DNA of 64,000 nt, taken from positions 434,001 through 498,000 of the forward strand of contig CAVZBZ010000003.1 of NCBI GenBank assembly GCA_963773665.1, read 5' to 3'. The translations under genes and the position numbers were made by a program. The notes below the pieces were generated by a model. It worked only from the letters and a program-made list of their open reading frames with translations, was not told the origin of the DNA and ran no database searches. Below are positions 9,188 through 15,441 of this stretch, one piece after another. Within the stretch, counting starts at the first letter, position 1. The number at the start of each line of letters is the position of its first letter. Source of the DNA: DATJLY01 sp963773665. GTDB taxonomy: Bacteria > Pseudomonadota > Alphaproteobacteria > ATCC43930 > CGMCC-115725.

Positions 9188-9264
9188 TGCGCGAAGCTGG
9201 AGGCGGGAAAGGCGTGTCCTTAGATGACGGAAAAACCGCGTGCTGAGGCGAGGACGGGGCAAAA

Positions 9265-9283
9265 GTGTCAGAAAACTTTACAC
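9265..9283 (+). promoter_or_regulatory. Possible upstream activator site for the sigma-54 promoter
   Basis: An imperfect inverted repeat bounded by GTGT and ACAC, with TCAGAAAACTTT between. It lies about 63 bases upstream of the -24 element of the sigma-54 promoter. That distance suits a bacterial enhancer-binding protein such as PrsR, the regulator associated with PEP-CTERM genes. The site is a candidate only. Confidence 0.35.
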
Positions 9284-9345
9284 ATGCCCATCGCCAGGGC
9301 GACCGAAGCGCCTCTAAGCCACTGATGCGGCGTGATTCATCAAAA

Positions 9346-9362
9346 TTGGCACCGTATTTGCT
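9346..9362 (+). promoter_or_regulatory. Sigma-54 (RpoN) promoter of the PEP-CTERM gene
   Basis: TTGGCAC at 9346-9352, five bases, then TTGCT at 9358-9362. This fits the -24/-12 consensus YTGGCAC-N5-TTGCW at every defined base. The ATG of the PEP-CTERM gene is 40 bases downstream, with a purine-rich ribosome site in between. Sigma-54 control of PEP-CTERM genes through PrsK/PrsR has been described in floc-forming bacteria. Confidence 0.8.
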
Positions 9363-9402
9363 TCCCCAACGAGAGGAGAAAAGCATCATAAAGGGGAAAG
9401 CC

Positions 9403-10221
9403 ATGGCCAAGACGCTTCGCAAATCCATCGCCCTTGGCCTCGGGGCCTTCGGCCTGTCAATCTTGGCCCATTCGGTTCAAGCGGATGTACTGCCGGCACA
9501 GAATCTCACCTTCAGTGACCTGACCAGCCCGCCCGCAGCAGGTACCAAGACCAACTTTTCTAGCGCCGGCTTGGCTGACTGGTACCGCGGGCCGCCAGCG
9601 CTTTCCGGAGATCTCGTCTATCTCGATTCTCCCGGGTCAGCAACCAGCGGCAGTGGCGGTTATCCGGTTTATGGTCCCTTCGCTAACCCCCCGCCTGGCG
9701 GAAACTTCGTGCAGGCGGACGGCAATCCAGATTATGAGAGTGAGTTCAAGCAGAACCTTACGGGATTGGTAGCCGGCACGACCTACACGCTAAGCTTCTG
9801 GCAGGCTGCCGGCCAGGAAACCAGCTTTGGCGGTGCTACGACCGAGCAGTGGGCGATCTTTCTTGGCAACGACGCTGTCACCGTCACGCCTGGCTCCCCC
9901 ACCAGCACGATCAGCTTTGGATCAGATTTGGAGGACTTTTCGTCTGTGATGAATACCCCCTCGGAAGGCGTATCTCCTTGGGAAGAGGTTTCAGTGAGTT
10001 TTACGCTCGCATCCACGGCCCTCGCGGACGAGACGCTGACTTTCCTGGCCTGGGGTGACGACGGCAACACGGCAAATCTGCCGCCGACGGTGTTCCTTGC
10101 TGGCGTCAATTCACCGTCGCTGGTGCCCGAGCCAGCAAGCTTGACGCTCTTCGGTGCTGGCCTTCTAGGCCTTGGCGCGATTAGGTGGCGCCGGCGCGCC
10201 AAGCGCAATGCCGCGGGCTGA
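9403..10221 (+). CDS. PEP-CTERM sorting domain protein
   Basis: A 272-residue secreted protein. An N-terminal signal peptide ends near SVQA-DVLPA (residue 24). The middle is a Ser/Thr/Gly-rich beta domain with a carbohydrate-binding-like look (FKQNLTGLVAGTTYTLSFW). The C-terminus is a canonical sorting signal: VPEPASLTLFGAGLLGLGAI followed by a basic cluster. Proteins of this class are cut by exosortase and exported with exopolysaccharide. The start at 9403 follows purine-rich AAGGGGAAAG; upstream in-frame ATGs lie before the sigma-54 promoter. Base composition is less GC-rich than in the flanking genes. No exosortase or prsK/prsR is present in the window. Confidence 0.92.
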   Translation: MAKTLRKSIALGLGAFGLSILAHSVQADVLPAQNLTFSDLTSPPAAGTKTNFSSAGLADWYRGPPALSGDLVYLDSPGSATSGSGGYPVYGPFANPPPGGNFVQADGNPDYESEFKQNLTGLVAGTTYTLSFWQAAGQETSFGGATTEQWAIFLGNDAVTVTPGSPTSTISFGSDLEDFSSVMNTPSEGVSPWEEVSVSFTLASTALADETLTFLAWGDDGNTANLPPTVFLAGVNSPSLVPEPASLTLFGAGLLGLGAIRWRRRAKRNAAG

Positions 10222-10238
10222 TCGCCCGCCCGGTTGAC

Positions 10239-10271
10239 GAGCCTGGATGGGATACTGTCTCATCCAGGCTC
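10239..10271 (+). terminator. Stem-loop after the PEP-CTERM gene
   Basis: Perfect 11-base arms GAGCCTGGATG (10239-10249) and CATCCAGGCTC (10261-10271) around an 11-base loop, 17 bases past the stop codon. A smaller hairpin, GCGGGC/GCCCGC, overlaps the stop at 10213-10229. There is no U tract, so it may be a transcript-end stabiliser rather than a classic terminator. Confidence 0.55.
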
Positions 10272-10348
10272 GAAAAACCTCCAGCCGGCTTTTCAGGATC
10301 GTGTCTGTGCCTTGGTTCTTGGACGCTCAGCATTTACATGCATTCCTG

Positions 10349-11173
10349 ATGAGCGTACTCAGGCAATGTACGTGGCTCTTGCTGCTCGCCATCGTCTTCA
10401 TGCCGCTGGAGCGGCTGTTCGCACTGCGTCCGCGGAAAATCTTCCGCAAGAGCCTCGCCGGCGATATCGGCTTTTATTTCATTAGCGGTCTGGTCCCTAG
10501 CCTCTTGCTCACCCCGCCGCTCATGCTTTTCGCTCTGGGCGCACACGCGATTATCCCGTCCAGTCTGTATGCGACGGTCGCGGCCTTGCCGATCTGGGCG
10601 CGGGCGCTGGCTGCGTTGGTGGTGAGTGAGGTCGGCTTCTACTGGGGCCACCGCTGGACGCACGAAATCCCCCTGCTGTGGCGCTTCCACTCGGTCCACC
10701 ACAACCCGACGGAGGTTTATTTCCTGATCAGCGCCCGCGCCCATCCGATTGACAATGTGTTCATCCGGCTGTGCGGCCTGATCCCGGTCTATACCCTCGG
10801 GATCGCCACCCCGCTTACGCCCGCCGGGGGCGTTGTGTCCGCGCTGCTTGTGCTGCTCCTCACCCTATGGGGCTTCCTGATCCACGCCAATGTGCGCTGG
10901 CGATTGGGGCCGCTGGAATGGCTGATCTCGACCCCGGCCTTCCACCATTGGCACCACACCTTGCTTGAGCCGCGAGACCGCAACTTCGCGTCCATGCTGC
11001 CCTGCATGGACTGGATCTTCGGCACCTACTACTTGCCTCGGAAGCAATGGCCTTCGGCCTACGGTATCCAGGGGAGGATGCCCAGTTCGTTGGGCGGACA
11101 ACTCGTGTATCCGTTCCTCCCGCAGCCGCCGCAAATCAGCTTACCAAGGCCACAGCGGACCCTTAACGGCTGA
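10349..11173 (+). CDS. Sterol desaturase / fatty acid hydroxylase family membrane protein
   Basis: A 274-residue integral membrane protein with the histidine clusters of the family: HRWTHE, HSVHHNP and HHWHHT. These bind a di-iron centre that hydroxylates or desaturates lipid chains. Four hydrophobic segments precede and surround the clusters (for example LLLLAIVFMPLERLF and GIATPLTPAGGVVSALLVLLL). The frame is open from an ATG at 10247, but that codon lies inside the hairpin that follows the PEP-CTERM gene, so the ATG at 10349 is preferred. The substrate is unknown. Like the PEP-CTERM gene, it lies in the patch beside the IS1380 transposase. Confidence 0.85.
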   Translation: MSVLRQCTWLLLLAIVFMPLERLFALRPRKIFRKSLAGDIGFYFISGLVPSLLLTPPLMLFALGAHAIIPSSLYATVAALPIWARALAALVVSEVGFYWGHRWTHEIPLLWRFHSVHHNPTEVYFLISARAHPIDNVFIRLCGLIPVYTLGIATPLTPAGGVVSALLVLLLTLWGFLIHANVRWRLGPLEWLISTPAFHHWHHTLLEPRDRNFASMLPCMDWIFGTYYLPRKQWPSAYGIQGRMPSSLGGQLVYPFLPQPPQISLPRPQRTLNG

Positions 11174-11315
11174 TTTTGAACGGCATCCAGGGGCTCATTC
11201 CCCTCGGCCTCGGCGCGGCGCGTAGCTGCAAGCGCGAGGCCGCCTGACTCTTGCGGTCGCTGCGGCAGGCTACTTACCCACAGCTCCTACACCACCACCT
11301 GGGACACGACCTGAC

Positions 11316-11348
11316 CTGTTGCTGCTGTTGCTGCTGTGGCGGCTGTGG
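11316..11348 (+). repeat. Short 9-base tandem repeat
   Basis: CTGTTGCTG occurs twice in direct succession (11316-11333), then CTGTGGCGG and a partial CTGTGG. About 3.7 copies lie in the non-coding stretch after the hydroxylase-like gene. Confidence 0.7.
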
Positions 11349-11367
11349 GCATGTGGGCAACGCGCGC

Positions 11368-11553
11368 TTAACCGACGGTTTCGCACCGTGTCCGGCTCGC
11401 TTGCGCTTTCGCGCTTCTTTCGCAGCGCGCCGCCAGCTCGTCGTAGCCGGCGGCAAGGTGGAGGCGGATCACGCTTTCCCACAAATCCGCCGTTGCATGG
11501 CCCGCGGCGCGATGCTCTTCGGCTCGCCGCCGCAATTCGCTTGCGTCTTCCAT
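11368..11553 (-). CDS. Small hypothetical protein, helical and charged
   Basis: A 61-codon minus-strand frame beginning MEDASELRRRAEEHRAAG. Predicted to be almost entirely helical, with one amphipathic stretch (LWESVIRLHLAAGYDELA). It resembles the short soluble Arg/Glu/Ala-rich proteins common in alphaproteobacteria, but no family is recognised. It is divergent from the LpxR-like gene and lies in an otherwise empty gap. The frame is consistent with the high third-position GC of real genes here. The evidence is modest and no function is proposed. Confidence 0.45.
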   Translation of the reverse strand: MEDASELRRRAEEHRAAGHATADLWESVIRLHLAAGYDELAARCERSAKAQASRTRCETVG

Positions 11554-11631
11554 GGCTGCCTCCGTAGCCTTATGTAGCCTTATTTTGTGATTCTTCCACG
11601 GCGCCGTGAACCCCCCGAAAAGTTGAATTCC

Positions 11632-12666
11632 ATGACCCCTGTCGATCATGCAGCGCGCGGGATCCTCCGAGTGGGGGTCGCCGCCGCAGTTTTCCTCGCC
11701 CTCGGCGGCCAGGCGCTCGCCGACGAGCATGGCCGGTTCAATCTGCTCGAGGAGAACGATTCGCTCTATTTCCACACCGACAAGCATTACACGCAGGGGC
11801 TTCGCTTCTCCTATCTCGCGCCCTCGGTCCTGGCGGGCGACGCGTTCGACCGGCCGTTCGATTATCTTTCCGCGAACACGCCGATCTTCGCCGCGGATGC
11901 GGCCGATCGGCGTTACGCGCTGCTGCTTGGCCAGAGCATATTCACGCCGGAGAATCTTACCTCCCGTCCGCCCAACCCGCACGACCGCCCTTACGCCGGC
12001 TGGCTCTATGGCGGGGTGAGCCTGTTGCAGCGGGACGGCGGCGTCATGCTCGAGAATCTCGAGCTCGATATCGGCGTCGTCGGCCCGGGCGCGTTCGGCA
12101 AGCAGGTGCAGAACGACTGGCACCAGTTCATCGGCATCAAACAGGCGCGCGGCTGGTCCGGCCAGATTCAGAACGAGCCCGGCGGCGTCCTGACCTATCA
12201 GCGCCTGTGGCGCTTGCAGATCGCGGGCGGCGACAATTTCGGCATCGACGCCGTGCCCGAAGCGGGCGCGACGCTCGGCAACGTCTTCACTTTCGGCGAG
12301 GCGGGCGGGATGCTGCGCATCGGCAAGGGGCTCGGCGCCGACTACGGACCCCCGCGCGTGCGGCCGGCGCTTTCCGGCACCGATTATTTCGACAGCGATC
12401 GCGCGGGCGACGGGCTCGGCGGCTATTTCTACGTCGGCACGCAAGGCCGCGTCGTCGGGCGCAACATCTTCATCGACGGCAATACCTTCCGCACGAGCCC
12501 GAGCGTGCCGCGCAAGGTGCTCGTCGCCGATCTCGAAACGGGCGTCGCGCTGTTCTGGTCGCGGAGGCTCCGCTTCGATCTCAGCGTGACGCAGCGGACC
12601 GAGGAATTCGAGGGACAGCGCACGCCCGACGTCGTCGGCGCGGCATCGCTCTCGTTCTCGCTCTGA
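11632..12666 (+). CDS. LpxR-like outer-membrane lipid A deacylase family protein (DUF2219)
   Basis: A 344-residue protein with an N-terminal signal peptide ending near GQALA-DEHG, followed by a beta-barrel-like sequence. Family hallmarks are ENDSLYFHTDKHYTQGLRFSY near the N-terminus, DRPYAGWLYGG and NDWHQFIGIKQARGW, the last containing the His region used in catalysis by LpxR. It ends with aromatic-rich strands (ASLSFSL), as outer-membrane barrels do. LpxR removes the 3'-acyloxyacyl chain of lipid A; whether this member does so is inferred from family only. The ATG at 11632 begins the signal peptide. Confidence 0.88.
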   Translation: MTPVDHAARGILRVGVAAAVFLALGGQALADEHGRFNLLEENDSLYFHTDKHYTQGLRFSYLAPSVLAGDAFDRPFDYLSANTPIFAADAADRRYALLLGQSIFTPENLTSRPPNPHDRPYAGWLYGGVSLLQRDGGVMLENLELDIGVVGPGAFGKQVQNDWHQFIGIKQARGWSGQIQNEPGGVLTYQRLWRLQIAGGDNFGIDAVPEAGATLGNVFTFGEAGGMLRIGKGLGADYGPPRVRPALSGTDYFDSDRAGDGLGGYFYVGTQGRVVGRNIFIDGNTFRTSPSVPRKVLVADLETGVALFWSRRLRFDLSVTQRTEEFEGQRTPDVVGAASLSFSL

Positions 12667-12767
12667 GCAGGATTTCTCCCGCCCAGGTTCATCCCATGGG
12701 CTGCGCCGCGCAACCGGCGCGTGCCCCGAAATGGCGGCCCCTTTTGCTCACAGGGGCGATGCCCTCT

Positions 12768-12798
12768 CTCCTATTGCGCGAGCAAGGGAGAATAGGAG
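12768..12798 (+). terminator. Stem-loop downstream of the LpxR-like gene
   Basis: Arms CTCCTATT (12768-12775) and AATAGGAG (12791-12798) with a 15-base loop. It lies about 100 bases after the LpxR-like stop and 90 before the next start. There is no U tract. It may end the upstream transcript or mark the leader of the lipoprotein gene. Confidence 0.35.
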
Positions 12799-12888
12799 TG
12801 CCGTCCGGATAAATGCCTGCCCCAACCCGTTCTTGCGCTCGCACGTAGCCTCGCGTGCGGTTGGCGAAAGAGGCGGGACGGAGGAAGG

Positions 12889-13932
12889 ATGAAGCGTTCG
12901 ATTCTGATCATGTCGCTGCTCGCATCGGTGGCCGCGTGCAGCAGCGGCGGCGGCGGCGATCCAAGCGGCGCCGCTTCGGTGGCGGGCGATCCCCCGAGCG
13001 GCGACCCGCCAAGCACGGCTGCCGCGTTCCAGTTCCCGGCCACGGCGGGATCTGTATCCTCGCAGGCGGCGGTGGTCGGCTCGAGCTATGGCACGGCCTG
13101 CTACACCGCGGATGCGCAAGTGTGCGCGGCCGGAATCGGCCCCACCGCCAACACGGCGCAAGGCGGCGGCAGCGGCAGCGGCCAGAGCACGGTGACGCTG
13201 ACCACCGACGGCACCGGCGAGAACCTGTTGCAGCTCAACATCGTCGACGGCGGCAGCGGCATCAAGCACACCTACGACCTCGGCAACGCCGGCGACAATG
13301 CCCATGCCAGCGGCAACGCCAACGGCATCTTCTATATTCCCGACGGCGCGCCCGATGGCGAGGGCAACACCTTCGCGCTCAGCTATGGCGGCTCGGCGGC
13401 GGGCGTCGATCCGGCGCTCTCTTATGTCACGTTCGGCCTGTGGAATGCCGGCAACGGCACCACCAGCAACGGCGCCATGGGCGCGTTCAACGCCGGCAAC
13501 ATCACGACGGACGCCGACATGTCGGCGCTCGTCTCGGGCAACAAGTCGGCCGATTACAGCGGCCAGATGGTCGGCCAGGCGTTTTTGAACGGCAGCACCT
13601 ACAGCGTGAGCGGCGCGCCGAGCATGCATATCAATTTCGGCGGCGCCACGCCCGGCTTCACCGGGTCGGTCGCCACCAGCATCGACACGGGCGCGTGGAC
13701 GACCTTCTCCTACAACGGCTCGCTCAGCGGAGCGCAGCTCTCGGGCACGATCTCGGCGCCGGCCGCGACCATCGCCAACGGCACGGGCGCTATGGAAAAC
13801 GTCTCCGCCATGTCGGGCGCGATCAACGGCGCCTGCTATGGCCCGAGCTGCGCCAATATCGGCACGATCTTCAACATGGCCGGCGGGACCAACAACACCG
13901 TGATCGGCGCGATGGGCCTCCATACGCCCTGA
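12889..13932 (+). CDS. Surface lipoprotein, candidate cargo of the adjacent Slam (type XI secretion)
   Basis: A 347-residue lipoprotein with a lipobox ending in VAAC (Cys17), then a Ser/Gly/Pro linker (about 18-45). Two beta domains rich in Gly, Asn and Ser follow. The C-terminal segment (about 230-347) looks like the eight-stranded barrel of TbpB/HphA-type cargo: QLSGTISAPAATIANGTGAM and then GACYGPSCANIGTIFNMAGG, which matches the G-x-YGP-x4-GG-x-F type signature. The gene lies 69 bases upstream of a Slam homologue. There are four cysteines besides Cys17, two in CYTADAQVC and two in CYGPSC. The ligand is unknown. RBS GGAGGAAGG precedes the ATG. Confidence 0.82.
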   Translation: MKRSILIMSLLASVAACSSGGGGDPSGAASVAGDPPSGDPPSTAAAFQFPATAGSVSSQAAVVGSSYGTACYTADAQVCAAGIGPTANTAQGGGSGSGQSTVTLTTDGTGENLLQLNIVDGGSGIKHTYDLGNAGDNAHASGNANGIFYIPDGAPDGEGNTFALSYGGSAAGVDPALSYVTFGLWNAGNGTTSNGAMGAFNAGNITTDADMSALVSGNKSADYSGQMVGQAFLNGSTYSVSGAPSMHINFGGATPGFTGSVATSIDTGAWTTFSYNGSLSGAQLSGTISAPAATIANGTGAMENVSAMSGAINGACYGPSCANIGTIFNMAGGTNNTVIGAMGLHTP

Positions 13933-13957
13933 CGCCGATCGGTTCCTGTCCTTTCCA

Positions 13958-13981
13958 GGCGGCGGGCTTCGGCCCGCCGCC
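13958..13981 (+). terminator. UUCG-capped stem-loop between cargo and Slam genes
   Basis: Perfect 10-base arms GGCGGCGGGC and GCCCGCCGCC close a TTCG tetraloop, an exceptionally stable RNA hairpin. It sits 23 bases past the lipoprotein stop and 20 bases before the Slam start. It could attenuate Slam expression relative to cargo or protect the cargo mRNA 3' end. Confidence 0.6.
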
Positions 13982-14001
13982 GCCCGCACTTTCTCCGGAT
14001 C

Positions 14002-15318
14002 ATGGGTCGCATTTTTCGCACGCTGTTTCTGGCGCTCTTGCTGTTCGGGCCGCTCCTGGCGCGGGCCGATGAAGCAAAGCCGCGCACGCTCAAGATCGAC
14101 CCGCTCGTCGCGGCGAAGCTCGCGATCCGTCTCCATGATTGCGACACCGCGGAGAAAATCCTCGAGCTCGTCCTGAAGGAAAAGCCCGGCTCGACCGAGG
14201 CGCTCTTTCTCATGGGCACGTGCGACAGCGACCAGCATAAATTCGCCGCCGCCATTCCCTATTACCGCCGGATCCTGGTCGATCGTCCCGATCTCGTGCG
14301 GGTGCGGCTCGATCTCGCGCGCGCCGAGTTCGAGACCGGCGACGACGAGGGCGCCGACTATAATTTTCGCCTGGCGCTGGCCCAGCCCGGCATCCCCGAT
14401 ACGGTCGTCGACACTATCGGCCACTATCTCGCCGCCATCCAGTCGCGCAAGCACTACACCTACAACGTGAACCTTTCGGTGGCGCCCGACAGCAACATCA
14501 ATGCCGCGGCCGCAAGCAACCACGTCACCATCTTCGGCCTCCCCTTCACCCTGAGCCAGAACTCGGTGCAGAAATCGGGCGTCGGCGTCGTCACCACGCT
14601 CGGCGGCGAAGTCTTCACGGACCTGGCACCTACCGTGCGGCTGCGCACCGGCGCCATCGAAGCGAGCGCGCTCTATCCCGGCCACAGCCAGTTCGACAAC
14701 ATCGTCGGCCGCGCCTCGGTCGGGCCGCAGTGGCTTTTCGCGAAAGGCGACGTGAGCGTGCTCGGCGTCGTCGGCAAGCAATGGTACGGCGACGATCCCT
14801 ACATGGAGAACGCCGGCGGAAGGCTCGAGGGCGACTACAACCTCACGCGGCAATTGCAGCTCTCGTCATACCTCGAGGGCTTGAGCGATTCCTTCCATTC
14901 GGCGCAGTACATGAACGGCTACAGCTTCGAGCAGGGCAATTTTTTGACCTACTACTTCAACCCGCGCACGCTGGTGCGCTTCATCGGCGGCGTCGGCTAC
15001 GAATCGGCCGAGTTCGATCCGTGGGAATTCTGGTACTGGCACGCCGGCATCGGCGTGCAGTTCGAATTTCCCTGGGGCATCACCGCCTATGTCCAGCCGG
15101 ACGTGCGCATCTCGAAATATTCCGGCATCGATCCGTTCTTCCTGACGCGCCGCACCGACCGTCTCTACGCCGCGAAAATATCCGCCTACAAGCGCGACTG
15201 GAATTTCTTTGGCTTCAGCCCGGTCGCGACGCTCCTCTACACCGACAATTTCTCGAACATCCCGCTCGACCGCTTCCACCGCATCCAGTTCCAGCTCGGA
15301 TTCACCAAGCAGTTCTGA
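14002..15318 (+). CDS. Surface lipoprotein assembly modifier (Slam, DUF560)
   Basis: A 438-residue outer-membrane protein. A signal peptide ends near LLARA. A periplasmic TPR-like domain (about 25-150, including AEKILELVLKEKPGSTEALF and YRRILVDRPDLVRVRLDLA) is followed by a C-terminal beta-barrel. The domain boundary carries the Slam signature YNVNLSVAPDSNINAA, and the last strand ends in aromatic F (FQLGFTKQF). Slams move lipoproteins to the cell surface or outside (type XI secretion). The upstream lipoprotein is the obvious partner. A REP-like element follows about 35 bases after the stop. Confidence 0.9.
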   Translation: MGRIFRTLFLALLLFGPLLARADEAKPRTLKIDPLVAAKLAIRLHDCDTAEKILELVLKEKPGSTEALFLMGTCDSDQHKFAAAIPYYRRILVDRPDLVRVRLDLARAEFETGDDEGADYNFRLALAQPGIPDTVVDTIGHYLAAIQSRKHYTYNVNLSVAPDSNINAAAASNHVTIFGLPFTLSQNSVQKSGVGVVTTLGGEVFTDLAPTVRLRTGAIEASALYPGHSQFDNIVGRASVGPQWLFAKGDVSVLGVVGKQWYGDDPYMENAGGRLEGDYNLTRQLQLSSYLEGLSDSFHSAQYMNGYSFEQGNFLTYYFNPRTLVRFIGGVGYESAEFDPWEFWYWHAGIGVQFEFPWGITAYVQPDVRISKYSGIDPFFLTRRTDRLYAAKISAYKRDWNFFGFSPVATLLYTDNFSNIPLDRFHRIQFQLGFTKQF

Positions 15319-15352
15319 ACTGCCAAGTGTGGCGATGGCATTAGGAAAATTT

Positions 15353-15398
15353 CTCATCCTTGAGCGGAGCCCCGTAGGGGCGTAGTCGAAGGACGCAC
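15353..15398 (+). repeat. REP-like intergenic element, intact copy
   Basis: A 46-base unit beginning CTCATCCTTGAGCGGAG, with central CCCCGTAGGGG and ending GTCGAAGGACGCAC. It is nearly identical to the element interrupted by the IS110 insertion (left half 30349-30357, right half 31480-31519). The internal CCCC/GGGG arms form a small hairpin. It lies between the convergent-free ends of the Slam and GMC genes. Confidence 0.8.
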
Positions 15399-15441
15399 CG
15401 GAGCCGTTCCCGGTTCGCGCAAAATGCTCTAATGACGCGCC

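Noticed and set aside
7761..9242. GCACGCG and its complement as IS1380 terminal repeats
   Set aside because: Only seven bases match, with no target duplication visible around them; too weak to define the element ends.
10247..10348. Longer N-terminus for the fatty acid hydroxylase-like protein
   Set aside because: The upstream ATG lies within a perfect 11-base-pair stem-loop, and the extra residues are not membrane-like.
12748..14853. 701-codon open frame antisense to the lipoprotein and Slam genes
   Set aside because: No signal peptide or domain; the plus strand encodes recognisable proteins with ribosome sites.
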